NCBI GenBank assembly: GCA_022577435.1
Contig: JAKOON010000053.1
Coordinates: 887,501 to 951,500 of the forward strand
Length of the DNA stretch: 64,000 bases
Direction: 5' to 3'
Origin: Embiotoca jacksoni
Lineage: Eukaryota > Chordata > Actinopteri > Embiotocidae
Below the pieces are notes generated by a model. It worked only from the letters and a program-made list of their open reading frames with translations. It was not told the DNA's origin and ran no database searches. The position numbers and the translations under genes are program-made. Positions 1 to 11,240 of this stretch are shown one piece after another. How positions within the stretch are numbered: the first letter of the stretch is position 1; each line of letters starts with the position of its first letter.

Positions 1-1605
1 TTGTTGTTACATGTTGTTGTGAATAATAGACAGAACAAAATAATAGTCATATTATCCTGTTAGAAACGTGTGAAATATTGTGTTAATTAATGTATGAATT
101 CAGGAGTTATGGCCATAATTGTGTTTTGTGAGGTCACAGTTACCTTTTACCACCAAAGTTAATGTTGGTACCAAATTTGAAAAAATATTCTCTCAGGGCT
201 TTTATGAGATTTCTTGTTCACAAAAATGTAATGAGTGGAAAAGATGGACGAGAGGTCACAGTGACTTTGACCTTTGACCTTTGATCACCAAAATCTATTC
301 AGTTCATCTGAGTTTAAGTGAACATTTGTGCCTAATGTGAAGAATCAATAAATCCTAAAGACCAAGTGAACATTTGTGCCAAATCTAAAAAAATTCCATC
401 TGGGATTTCCTGAAATATTACATTTGTATTGTTTCTACCTGGTGATGTGTTTATTTCCTTTGTTGCAGTTGGTTGAATTGTTGGTCTGATTGTTGTCTTT
501 GTTGAATCTTCATCTGAAAAAATTATAACAACAGAACAAAATAACTGTACAGTGAGAACGTACTTCATGTTACCTTGACAACAACAGAGGACACAAACTG
601 CTGATATTTAAACTTCAACAAGTGTTTTGTGTAATTAAACATCAGTGAGATGATTTTAAACAGTTTTCTCACCTGACGTCTGATGACTGAAGGAAAACAG
701 CTTCTCTTCTTTAGTGTCAACATGTCTCACTTTACACTTCAATAACTTATAAAACTCTGACTTCTGATCAACATGAGATGTTGTAAATTTCACGCTGGTA
801 GAACACTGATATGATGATGTCATCATGTCCGGGGAGGTGTTCACCCACTCTACTGTATATCTGCATTGTCCATATGTCAACACAGAGCAGTCCAAGGTGA
901 CTGTCTCGTCCTCTTCATAGTCAATTACTGTTGAAGATGTGTTGAGAAAGACAACAAAGGTTAAATGAACTTGATCAATAAAGTCAGAATTATTGTCATT
1001 TTTTTCTGTATTTTGTTCCGACAGTTTGATCTGAAAACACAATGATGTAATAAATACTCACTCTTAACAACAGACAGATTAATATCAAAGTCTGTTTCTC
1101 TTTGTCCTGGTTTGAACTGTCTGCAGGTGTAAACACCAACATCTTCATCTGTGACGTTCTTTATAACCAGAGAACAGTTCGATGTAACACTCAGTCTGTC
1201 TGATTTAGATCCAACATTTAGTCCAATCTGACCGAGTTTAATCAGCTCTACCTCTGGTCTTCTATTTGAATTAGTGAACAGCCAGTTAGTGATGTCACAG
1301 TTATGTTGACCAGGTATCACATTTTCACAAGGCAAAGTGACATCATGTCCTTTGATAGTGAAGAGAGACAGATGTTGTCCAGCTGTTGCTGTCGAGGAGA
1401 AGAGAGAGAAATGTGACAAACTGTAACATGAAGATGGCTGTAAAAACAAGACTCAATTAAACTCATCAAGTTACAAACAAATCGTATCTGTCTCAGTTGA
1501 AGGAAGAATATTTGTATTTGAAGGTTTCTGATATGAATTCTTACCTGTAAACTGAAGCATCAGCACCAGAAATAAAGACATTTGACTCCATTTGAACGCA
1601 GCCAT
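1..1605 (-). CDS. Two-Ig-domain receptor, copy 1 (3' exons off the window)
   Basis: The ATG is at 1605 on the minus strand. Exons read: signal peptide 1545-1605, Ig domain 1 1062-1388, Ig domain 2 673-1030, stalk 439-513. The membrane and tail exons lie beyond the left edge; the intron sequence at 1-330 matches the short-tail copies, so copy 1 is probably short-tailed. Ig1 has the canonical pair of cysteines (in TLPCENV and VYTCRQF), the tryptophan in TNWLF and the DEDVGVYTC motif; Ig2 has cysteines in LDCSV and LLKCKV plus a second pair in GQCRY and YQCS. A homopolymer of seven A (six in copies 2, 3, 7) near the start of the Ig2 exon shifts the frame unless an internal AG downstream is used as acceptor. 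It is a predicted type I surface receptor. Family function is inferred from architecture only; no ligand is known to me. Confidence 0.75.
110..410. repeat. Dispersed repeat in the stalk-to-membrane intron, copy 1
   Basis: About 300 bp beginning near TTATGGCCATAATT and containing TGACCTTTGACCT (268-280), followed by internally repeated AAGTGAACATTTGTGCC phrases. It resembles a repeat I know to be common in teleost intergenic DNA (recollection, not searched). The same segment sits in the same intron of copies 2, 4, 5, 6 and 7 and is missing from copy 3. Confidence 0.6.
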
Positions 1606-1740
1606 CCTGCTTCTGTCTCTCTTGTTCTCAACTTCACAAATGACACAATCACTGTTGTAACTTCTTCTTTAATATAAATATAGTTTCTCCTTCCTGTGAA
1701 GAATGAACTGTCACTTCCTCATCGTGACTTCAGCCCACGT
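1606..1740 (-). promoter_or_regulatory. Promoter region of receptor copy 1
   Basis: Reading on the minus strand, an ETS/PU.1-type site GAGGAAGTGA (1711-1720) is followed by an AT-rich TATA-like box (1671-1682) about 70 bases before the ATG. The same order recurs upstream of the other copies. A myeloid or lymphoid ETS factor would suit an immune receptor; that is inference. Confidence 0.5.
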
Positions 1741-3108
1741 TTTCTCTCTTCTGCCACTCCTTGAAATCTTTTAAGATATTTACGTTAAATTTATCAACAT
1801 TTATGTGTAGAGATCAAAAAAGTGAAAACTTCTTAACATTTTAACTTTGATGCATTTAGCTGACTGTATTTTCTCCCGTGTTTGTTTGTGTGGGCTGCAG
1901 TGGAAAATTGATCAACCAAAGAAAAAGAGGAAGTTGAATGTGGGAATCGTTCTTTCAGATAAATGTTCCCGTCGACGCAGCTCGTCTTTTTCAGAGTTTA
2001 TGTTAAGAAAACTCCGTTTTCATGGTGAAGTTTGACGGCAAACATAAACCAGCAAACCACTGAAGTCTGTGATGAAACACGGTGAAGCTGCAGCAGCTGA
2101 ATAACAACATAGATGAGATATTTTAGTGTTGGTTCATATTTATATCTATGAAGTAACTTTCTCTGAAAACTAAAGAGGAAGTGTTTGTGGTGAGAATGTG
2201 GGTTGAACAGCAGAAGAGATCTGCAGGTTGGTTTTACTAACGAGGACCAGATAAACATCAGAAACACAAATGCTTCTCACATTAATGAGCGTCTGACTGA
2301 ACCGTCTTTAAGCGTCCCACCATCCAACTTGTGAAAACGTGTCGTAGCAGTTCAACATGTTTCATCAGAGTCTGTTTGACTCGCTGCAGACATGAACCTT
2401 CGGTCCAGTAATGCTATCTGATGATATAGCAGTCGTTGTTGCTCCAATCAGAGGAGATCCACCGGAGGTCCTGAGAGACTGAGGACCTCTGGTGGCCGGA
2501 GGGAGTAACACAAGGAACAAAACCATGACAGACTTGTACTGTGGTCTGGAGGTGTCTGAGACAGAACTACAAAACACACTGTGAAAGAGGAAATGAGGAA
2601 TTTGTATAATTAGGAATTTTACATCATCAGCCGTAGAAAAGACATTTTTTTTACAGATAACATGAAGACATGAAGCTCATTAAAGTCAAATATTCTACAT
2701 TAAATTCAGTTAAAATCTTTATACTGAAAACACTTTAAAAAGCAGTGAATCTTAATCTCAGAGCTACATGTTGCAACAGGAAGCCAAAAAAATACAATAA
2801 AATACAATAAGAATAAAATATTTGTTATAAGCTATATTTCTTGTTGTCAAATCCAGCTGTTGTGTTCTGATTTAAATGCAGATTTAAAACATTTTGCTCC
2901 TTAATATGAGAGAAAATCCAGACTTGAACTTCTTTCTCAAAATTTCAGCTTGAAATAGAAACAACTTGTCATAAAAAACACATCATCATGTTGGTAAGAA
3001 AACACAAAGACATAAAAAGTAGTACAAATATTTGCTGATTCTGTTTCCTACTCGTGTAAAACGTGATGAGATGATGTTTAACAGCAGTGGAGTCATTTCT
3101 GTTGATGA
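1741..3108. other. Spacer between receptor copies 1 and 2
   Basis: Upstream sequence of copy 1 and, from about 2500 down to 3108, the 3' flank of copy 2. No further gene seen. A 37-bp near-perfect inverted repeat lies at 2459-2495. The region is shared with the spacers upstream of copies 3 and 7. Confidence 0.6.
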
Positions 3109-5408
3109 TCAGCGGAGTTGGAAGGAAACAGAAGGTTCTCCGATGTTTTCATAGTTCACTGTACCGACGTCTTCATCGTTACGCACCTGTGGAAAACAAC
3201 ACAACACTGTTTACACTGAGTTTAAACTGAGGTCATAGTTTGTGGTATTGTTGAGATGAACTGTCTCATGTTGTCACGTTTATCTCTTATTTTCATCTTC
3301 TCATGTGCAGCTTTCAGTTTTTTTGCTATAAATGTTCAGTTTAGATTTCCTAAAGATTCCTTCGCTGAGATAAACACTTCATTTCAAAACAACACAGTTG
3401 TGCAATTTTAGCTCAATTTTCTTTTTTCTCATGTTTATTCAAAGTTATAGAAACAAATATCACAAACACTTGTTTTTTTCTGGAAAGTTATAACTGAATA
3501 TTCAGTGTTTAAACTCACAGTGTTTTCTTCCTTCTGGTTTTGGTTTCCTGAAAAGACAAAAAGACAAAATAAAGAGTCGACTTTCGTTTCCACAGAAAAA
3601 CTAACTTCAGGTTTATCAGAAGTTTTTGTGTAGAAAAGTTTCCTCTGTGAACGTTCTCACCTTTAATTCTTGTCCAAATGTTGACTGTAACAACAGATAT
3701 CACGAGTGCTGCTAAACCCAAAGACACGACGATGCACCTCAACAAATATGGAAAACCTGAAATCAATAAAGAAACATTTGGGCTTCAGGTTTATTTTTTT
3801 CTGTTCAGAAAATGAAATGTTTTCAAAGGTGATAAATACAGTTGTTGTTACATGTTGTTGTGAATAATAGACAGAACAAAATAATAGTCATATTATCCTG
3901 TTAGAAACGTGTGAAATATTGTGTTAATTAATGAATGAATGAATTAGTTATGGCCATAATTGTGTTTTGTGAGGTCACAGTTACCTTTTACCACCAAAGT
4001 TAATTTTGGTCCCAAATTTGAAAAAAATATTTTCTCAGGGCGTTTATGAGATATTTCGTTCACAAAAATGTAATGAGTGGAAAAGATGGACGAGAGGTCA
4101 CAGTGACTTTGACCTTTGACCTTTGATCACCAAAATCTATTCAGTTCATCTGAGTTTAAGTGAACATTTGTGCCTAATGTGAAGAATCAATACATCCTGA
4201 AGACCAAGTGAACATTTGTGCCAAATCTAAAAAAAATTCCATCTGGGATTTCCTGAAATATTACATTTGTATTGTTTCTACCTGGTGATGTGTTTATTTC
4301 CTTTGTTGAATCTTCATCTGATAAGTTACAACAACAACAGGACAAAATAACTGTACAGTGAGAATGTACTTCATGTTACCTTGACAACAACAGAGGACAC
4401 AAACTGCTGATATTTAAACTTCAACAAGTGTTTTATGTAATTAAACATCAGAGATGATTTTAAACAGTTTTCTCACCTGACGTCTGATGACTGAAGGAAA
4501 ACAGCTTCTCTTCTTTAGTGACAACATGTCTCACTTTACACTTCAATAACTTATAAAACTCTGACTTCTGATCAACATGAGATGTTGTAAATGTCACGAT
4601 GGTAGAACACTGATATGATGATGTCTTCATGTCCGGGGAGGTGTTCACCCACTCTACTGTATATCTGCATTGTCCATATGTCAACACAGAGCAGTCCAAG
4701 GTGACTGTCTCGTCCACTTCATAGTGAATTACTGTTGAAGATGTGTTGAGAAAGACAACAAAGGTTAAATGAACTTGATCAATAAAGTCAGAATTATTGT
4801 CATTTTTTCTGTATTTTGTTCTGACAGTTTGATCTGAAAACACAATGATGTAATAAATACTCACTCTTAACAACAGACAGATTAATATCAAAGTCTGTTT
4901 CTTTTTGTCTTGGTATGTATTTTCTGCAGGTGTAAAAACCAACATCTTCATCTGTGACGTTCTTTATAACCAGAGAACAGTTCGATGTAACACTCAGTCT
5001 GTCTGATTTAGATCCAACATTTAGTCCAATCTGACCGAGTTTAATCAGCTCTACCGCTGATCTGCTATTTGAATTAACGAACAGCCAGTCAGTGATGTCA
5101 CAGTTATGTTGACCAGGTATCACATTTTCACAAGGCAAAGTGACATCATGTCCTTTGATAGTGAAGAGAGACAGATGTTGTCCAGCTGTTGCTGTCGAGG
5201 AGAAGAGAGAGAAATGTGACAAACTGTAACATGAAGATGGCTGTAAAAACAAGAATCAATTAAACTCATCAAGTTACAAACAAATCGTATCTGTCTCAGT
5301 TGAAGGAAGAATATTTGTATTTGAAGGTTTCTGATATGAATTCTTACCTGTAAACTGAAGCATCAGCACCAGAAATAAAGACATTTGACTCCATTTGAAC
5401 GCAGCCAT
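3109..5408 (-). CDS. Two-Ig-domain receptor, copy 2, short tail with VNYENI
   Basis: Complete gene. Exons: 5348-5408 (signal peptide), 4865-5191 (Ig1), 4477-4833 (Ig2), 4282-4317 (stalk), 3661-3756 (membrane), 3519-3547 (juxtamembrane), 3109-3186 (tail, stop at 3109). All boundaries are GT/AG and phases join, giving 327 residues. The signal peptide is hydrophobic and ends near the TATAG at the start of exon 2. The stalk is the shortest in the array: the 39-bp Thr/Pro repeat is absent. The membrane segment begins FPYLLRCIVV, with an arginine near the outer face, and ends NIWTRIKG. The tail ends VRNDEDVGTVNYENI plus GEPSVSFQLR. VNYENI fits the ITIM consensus and YEN fits the Grb2 SH2 consensus pYxN. 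This is the cleanest intact short-tail copy. Ligand and named family are unknown to me. Confidence 0.85.
3950..4250. repeat. Dispersed intron repeat, copy 2
   Basis: Same segment as at 110-410; the TGACCTTTGACCT core is at 4110-4122. Confidence 0.6.
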
Positions 5409-5540
5409 CCTGCTTCTGTCTCTCTTGTTCTCAACTTCACAAATGACACAATCACTGATGTAACTTCTTCTTTAATATAAATATAGTTTCTCCTTCCTGT
5501 GAAGACTGAACTGTCACTTCCTCATAGTGACTTCAGCCCA
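5409..5540 (-). promoter_or_regulatory. Promoter region of receptor copy 2
   Basis: GAGGAAGTGA on the minus strand at 5514-5523 and the AT-rich TATA-like stretch at about 5472-5485 are conserved relative to copy 1. Confidence 0.5.
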
Positions 5541-7905
5541 CGTTTTCTATTTGGAATAGTTCAATTAATTCAAGATATTAACTAATAATCACCCTAAACT
5601 TTGTGAAGCGTCTTCCATCTTTTAACGTTTATGTATTTTGTGAACTCTTTTTATTTCCAATGTTTTCCAGTAATGTAACAACGGACAATTTCTTAATCAG
5701 CCAGAGAACAGAGGAAGTTGAAGGTGTGAAGATCGTCACTTGAGATAAATGTTCGTGTGAATGCGACTTGTCTTTTGTGCAACGTGAACCCAGCTGCTCC
5801 GAGATGGGCCGAACGGTGCAAAAGGAGGGTGTGTTGTTCAAAAATGCGTCCGTACGGTGTAATTTTGGTGTCGTAGTTTCTCCTCCGACAGCTCCAACCA
5901 GGTCCACCTGATTCAGTGGCTTCAGTGGGCAGAACGCACATGAACAGACTTCTCCAAAATCCTATAGACAGGTTTGGTGGATGTCCAACGTATTTAATAC
6001 CATTTAGACAAGTAATTCAAAGATCTTTTTGAATGCTGCCTTCTGATGCAGTTAATCATGTCACTAGAATTACCACATAGAGGTTGTAGGAAACCACATT
6101 TTCTCTGAAAACTAAAGAGGAAGCGTTGGTGGTGAGAATGTGGGTTGAACAGCAGAAGAGATCTGCAGGTTGGTTTTACTAACGAGGACCAGATAAACAT
6201 CAGAAACACAAATGCTTCTCACATTAATGAGCGTCTGACTGAACCGTCTTTAAGCGTCCCACCATCCAACTTGTGAAAACGTGTCGTAGCAGTTCAACAT
6301 GTTTCATCAGAGTCTGTTTGACTCGCTGCAGACATGAACCTTCGGTCCAGTAATGCTATCTGAGGATTTAGCAAGTGGTGACCAGCTGGCTTGATAGTTC
6401 GAAGCAGTTTGAAGCAGGAAGTGACCATATTTGGACGAGCTGGGGGAGGAGCTAGCGGTGGATCTGACTGGTTCTGATTGGAAACCTACGTCCCGCCCAC
6501 CGATAGCCGTAACTGCACCACAGACCTGTCAATCAAACAGACACGTCCTGTTGCGAGGTGAGTTTGGAACGGACCCGAACGCAGACACAGACTCGGGTCA
6601 AAGTTCAAAAACAGTCTTCATTTTGTACACAGGTGGTCACGTGACTAAAGTCTTTTCACCCGATCTCCTCCTCATTATCTTGCTGATAATTCAAGACTTG
6701 AAGAAATATTCTACTTTTCCTGACCACTTTGGTAAAACTACACCAAGACACCCCTTTGCTCATTAACCCCTCTGTTATGTGGTGCGGCAGGATTGGACCC
6801 AAAATGGAGTTCAGGTACAGAACAGACTTTATTTACTGGTGAAGGATGAGTCCGAGGCAGGCTAGCAGGCTGGATAGAGGTAGTCCGACAGGACAGGACA
6901 GGACGTATTACTGGCGACAGGTTGCGGGTGAGTGGACGTAGCAGACAGGATGGACCGACAACCCAGGACTGCAGGACCAGGGTTGATATGGTGTCGGGAG
7001 GTGATTAGTGGGATGAGGAACCGGTGTGTCAACCTGCAGCTGGTAATCAGCTGGATTGTCAGCAGCTGCTCAGAATGATCAGGGGCGTGGCCATGGGAGG
7101 TTTCTGGAGACAGGAAGTGGAGAGACACAGACCAAAACACAAAGCACATGGCACACCACAATAAACATGGGAATGACAGCACACATGAAGAGAGGAGATC
7201 TGGGGAAACAAAGGTCAAAACACAGGGTCAGACAGGGATCCTGACAGACTGCTGTCCAAAATAATCCCCATATCTAAATATGATCATCATCATGACTCAA
7301 CATAACAACTTGCTATATCATAATAACCAGTTCTGGTATTACCAGGGGTCTCTAGCACAAAATTCTGGGTCCATTTTGTTCTCAATCCATGAAGCCCATC
7401 GCAAAAAACAATCTCAATAAACAGAAGTTAAACAAACAAGGAAATACATTTTGAATGTTGAAGGAATTTTCAACAACAAAGCACAGAAAACAGAAGATGT
7501 GAGTAATAATATTAAATAAACAGAGAGCAACATTTAAATATATTTAAAATTTTAAGCACATTTAAAACAATAAAGCATAAAAAACAAGAAAATATATTTA
7601 CAAAACAATAATGTTGTCCCGGTGAGTAAACAGTAGAAAGAGTGTGTTTGCCCTGTTTATTCACACTCTTGGCCTCTAGAGGGAGTCTCAACTCTCCTGA
7701 TGGCTGCATGTCCAATCTTCAGTTTCCAATAATCAGTGACAGACAAAGAATGAGACACTTTTTTTAAAGGGCTAAACACCTTCATACCTTGTGTCCTCTA
7801 TGACAGACACCACTTTCCAATCAATTGTTTCACATTAAAAATCTAAATCTATAATCCAAACGATCACGTAACGTTGATAAAAACAACATATTAACGTGTT
7901 ACATC
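5541..7905. other. Spacer between receptor copies 2 and 3
   Basis: Contains a mixture of spacer sequence shared with other units (for example 6100-6360), the short dispersed repeat at about 6420-6560, the element at 6773-7247 and the 3' UTR of copy 3. No additional coding exon is supported. Confidence 0.6.
6773..7247. mobile_element. Putative non-autonomous element, left copy
   Basis: About 475 bp from TGTTATGTGGTGCGGCAGG to GGGATCCTGACAG, non-coding. It resembles short elements that are frequent in teleost genomes (recollection). It contains a short GGACA repeat run at about 6890-6903 that differs in length from the copy at 32543. Confidence 0.5.
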
Positions 7906-10900
7906 TTATTTGTTGGGTTTGTTGACAGAAGCGTAAAGGTTGCCGGGATCAGATGAAACTCCAGCCGAGGAGGCTTTCACGGTGCTGTAGGTCACAGAGT
8001 CGCCTTCGTCTTCTTCTTTTTGGTCGTCACGGACCTAGAAGGAAACATCGCAGCGTTTCGTACACGTAAACATAACCTGACGGGAGTTTTGAAAGTCATT
8101 ATTTCAACACAGTCTCTCCCACGGATGACTCACCCGGGCTTTGCGGTCGTCCTTCCTGGAGTAGCTGATGGAGGCGTAGGAAACACCTTCCTCAGCATCC
8201 ACCTGCACATTTAAAGACAACCAAATGATTCTGAAAACACTTCAGCACAGCGGAAACTCATCATCATTTTGATAAGTCATCCTTCCTCTTCTCTCTGGTG
8301 GGAGGAAGTTAAACGTAACACTCAGACAAAGATCAGAAAACAAATGTCGCGTTCAATCTGGGTCGTATTTTCCACGGACGCGTATGAACGGCGCCCTCTT
8401 GTGGTATTCATGACGACGGAACTCTAAATTTTCCGTAAGCGTCGAGTTCACGAGTTGTGACGTGTTTGCTGACGTTTACAGAAAAGTCAGACGCCATGGA
8501 AGTTCATTTTTCATATGATTTTAAGCTAATATATTGTAATTTTAGTCACGTAGAGTTTGTCTTCGTAACTTAGGAAATAGCCGACGTCTGAGGAAAATGC
8601 TGATCTTCCCAACGGCCTCATCTTTTCCTTTTGTGACTTTACATTTTCTGTTAGCTTCTGTTGTTAGCTTGCTAAATTGTTTGCCTCCACGGCGTCTAGA
8701 TGCCGTTTGCGTTGTCGTTGCCTAGCAACAATATTTTTACGACTTAAACAGTACAACGCCAAGCATACGGTGCACACGACTTCCCAGGTTGTAACCAAAA
8801 ACTCGTGGACCGTTTGTACGAATCACGACATAGCGTGAAATCGTCACGTTGGTCCACTACGGCAAAACGTGAGATAGTCACGCTTTGCGCCGTCTACGTG
8901 TGAAAGTTACACGTTTTCCTGTTGTGGACGAAAATTAAACTTATTTCATGCGTGATTTACAGGAAAATTTTACTTTTAGCTAAAACATCTGATTGAGGTT
9001 TGGGAAAAATAAAAACTTTGTATGGGTTACCAAAAAGAACAGCCCAAAAGCGTGTCTATTTCACGCTTTGCCGTGATACCAGGTAGCGATATAACAGGGA
9101 GTATAACGGTTGTTTTTCTCGGTGGATGTGGGATCTCACCGTGACCTGATGTTCTTCCGGACCAGACGACGTCTCCACAGGGTTTAAACTCTGCACCTGA
9201 GAAAGAAAAGGCGAGTTACATCCAGAAAGCATCTTACAGTAAACGCAACATAAGCTACGTCTGCGTTCTCAGTAAAGGTAAATCGCGGAATCCAAAATAC
9301 TGCGTACAAGAATTCGTTGATGACACGACTATAATTAGCACACTGTTGTTCTTGTTGTTTTTCTTGTTTGTATTCTCTACGGATCTTTTGACCGTGTTTG
9401 TTGACACCACTTTCAGGTTTCAAGTTGATTGCGAATAAGAAACTCCACAATTATCCCAAACCGTTATTCTAAAATTACCATATAATATAAGTATTTGAAT
9501 TATTCAGTGTTTAAACTCACTGTGTTTTCTTCCTTTTGTGTTTTATATCCTGCAAAACACAAACGAAGAGTTGAGTTCAGCTTCTGCTTTGTTAAGTCTC
9601 CTTCATGACAACTTTTTAAGGATAAAAATTGAATCAGTGAATGTTCTCACTTTTATTTTTCTTCCATATGACGACCGCCACCAGAATTATTAAGAGAGCA
9701 GCTAAAGCTACAAGAACAGCGATGTACCACCACGACAAACCTGAAGAGAGACAGTTTCAAAATGTTAAACGCAGCTAGCGGCACTGAGTTGATAAATGTT
9801 TGAAGTCGCTCAGACTTTAGACGTCAAAGTATGAAAAACGTATTCAGTTGCTACCGTTGGGCTTGTTTCTGTTTTTGGTTTAATTTAATTACAAAATTCC
9901 ATCTGGGATTTCCTGAAATATTACGTTTGTATTGTTTCTACCTGGTGGTGTGTTTATTTCCTTTGTTGCAGTTGGTTGAATTGTTGGTCTGATTGTTGTC
10001 TTTGTTGAATCTTCATCTGAAAAAATGTAAACAACAACAGAATAAAATAACTGTACAGTGAGAACGTACTTCATGTTACCTTGACGACAACAGAGGACAC
10101 AAACTGCTGATATTTAAACTTCAAAAAGTGTTTTGTGTAATTAAACATCAGTGAGATGATTTTAAACAGTTTTCTCACCTGACGTCTGATGACTGAAGGA
10201 AAACAGCTTCTCTTCTTTAGTTTCAACATGTCTCACGTTACACTTCAATAACTTATAAAACTCTGACTTCTGATCAACATGAGATGTTGTAAATTTCACG
10301 TTGGTAGAACACTGATATGATGATGTCTTCATGTCCGGGGAGGTGTTCACCCACTCTACTGTATATCTGCATTGTCCATATGTCAACACAGAGCAGTCCA
10401 AGTTGACTGTCTCGTCCACTTCATAGTGAATTACTGTTGATGATGTGTTGAGAAAGACAACAAAGGTTAAATGAACTTGATCAATAAAGTCAGAATTATT
10501 GTCATTTTTTCTGTATTTTGTTCCGACAGTTTGATCTGAAAACACAATGATGTAATAAATACTCACTCTTAACAACAGACAGATTAATATCAAAGTCTGT
10601 TTCTCTTTGTCCTGGTTTGAACTGTCTGCAGGTGTAAAAACCAACATCTTCATCTGTGACGTTCTTTATAACCAGAGAACAGTTCGATGTAACACTCAGT
10701 CTGTCTGATTTAGATCCAACATTTAGTCCAATCTGACCGAGTTTAATCAGATGTACCGCTGATCTTCTATTTGAATGAACGAACAGCCAGTTAGTGATGT
10801 CACAGTTATGTTGACCAGGTATCACATTTTCACAAGGCAAAGTGACATCATGTCCTTTGATAGTGAAGAGAGACAGATGTTGTCCAGCTGTTGCTGTCGA

Positions 10901-11110
10901 GGAGAAGAGAGAGAAATGTGACAAACTGTAACATGAAGATGGCTGTAAAAACAAGAATCAATTAAACTCATCAAGTTACAAACAAATCGTATCCGTCTCA
11001 GTTGAAGGAAGAATATTTGTATTTGAAGGTTTCTGATATGAATTCTTACCTGTAAACTGAAGCATCAGCACCAGAAATAAAGACATTTGACTCCATTTGA
11101 ACGCAGCCAT
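7906..11110 (-). CDS. Two-Ig-domain inhibitory-type receptor, copy 3, long ITIM tail
   Basis: Complete gene. Exons: 11050-11110 (signal), 10567-10893 (Ig1), 10179-10535 (Ig2), 9942-10016 (stalk, one 39-bp repeat), 9651-9740 (membrane), 9521-9549, 9140-9196, 8134-8202 and 7906-8034 (tail, stop TAA at 7906-7908). Phases join to give 397 residues. The ectodomain is nearly the same as in copies 2 and 7, but the membrane segment (starting LSWWYIAVLV, ending VVIWKKNK) has no internal charge and the tail is much longer. The exon at 8134 has VSYASI and the last exon has VTYSTV, both fitting the ITIM consensus; a third tyrosine sits in NLYASV. Known ITIM receptors recruit SHP-type phosphatases, so an inhibitory role is inferred. 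TTTATT at 7656-7661 (AATAAA on the gene strand) could be its poly(A) signal. Confidence 0.85.
8203..9139 (-). other. Intron in the long cytoplasmic tail of copy 3
   Basis: 937 bp between the HQVT and VDAEEG exons. It includes a stretch with many CG dinucleotides and CGTGA phrases (about 8340-9110), unlike the AT-rich neighbouring introns, possibly an old inserted element. No exon seen. Confidence 0.5.
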
Positions 11111-11240
11111 CCTGCTTCTGTCTCTCTTGTTCTCAACTTCACAAATGACACAATCACTGTTGTAACTTCTTCTTTAATATAAATATAGTTTCTCCTTCCT
11201 GTGAAGACTGAACTGTCACTTCCTCATAGTGACTTTAGCA
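11111..11240 (-). promoter_or_regulatory. Promoter region of receptor copy 3
   Basis: GAGGAAGTGA on the minus strand at 11216-11225 and the AT-rich TATA-like stretch at about 11174-11187 match copies 1 and 2, so the long-tail gene shares its promoter type with the short-tail genes. Confidence 0.5.

Noticed and set aside
1847..2035. Plus-strand open frame with a PKKKRK basic stretch, recurring upstream of copies 3 and 7
   Set aside because: It lies in duplicated spacer, has no homologous domain, changes to PQKKRK at 31572-31757 and is broken elsewhere. Recurrence reflects duplication of the spacer.
1998..2267. Minus-strand open frame starting MFLMFIWSSL, seen in several spacers
   Set aside because: Hydrophobic start suggests a signal peptide, but the frame diverges or breaks between copies (for example at 5994-6209) and no partner exon follows in phase.
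2365..2577. Minus-strand frame with MVLFLVLLPPATRG
   Set aside because: Looks like a signal peptide but coincides with the inverted repeat and is altered in other units; no downstream domain.
6431..6766. 111-residue plus-strand frame, repeated at 32201
   Set aside because: Overlaps a dispersed repeat found in other spacers; low-complexity translation without a domain.
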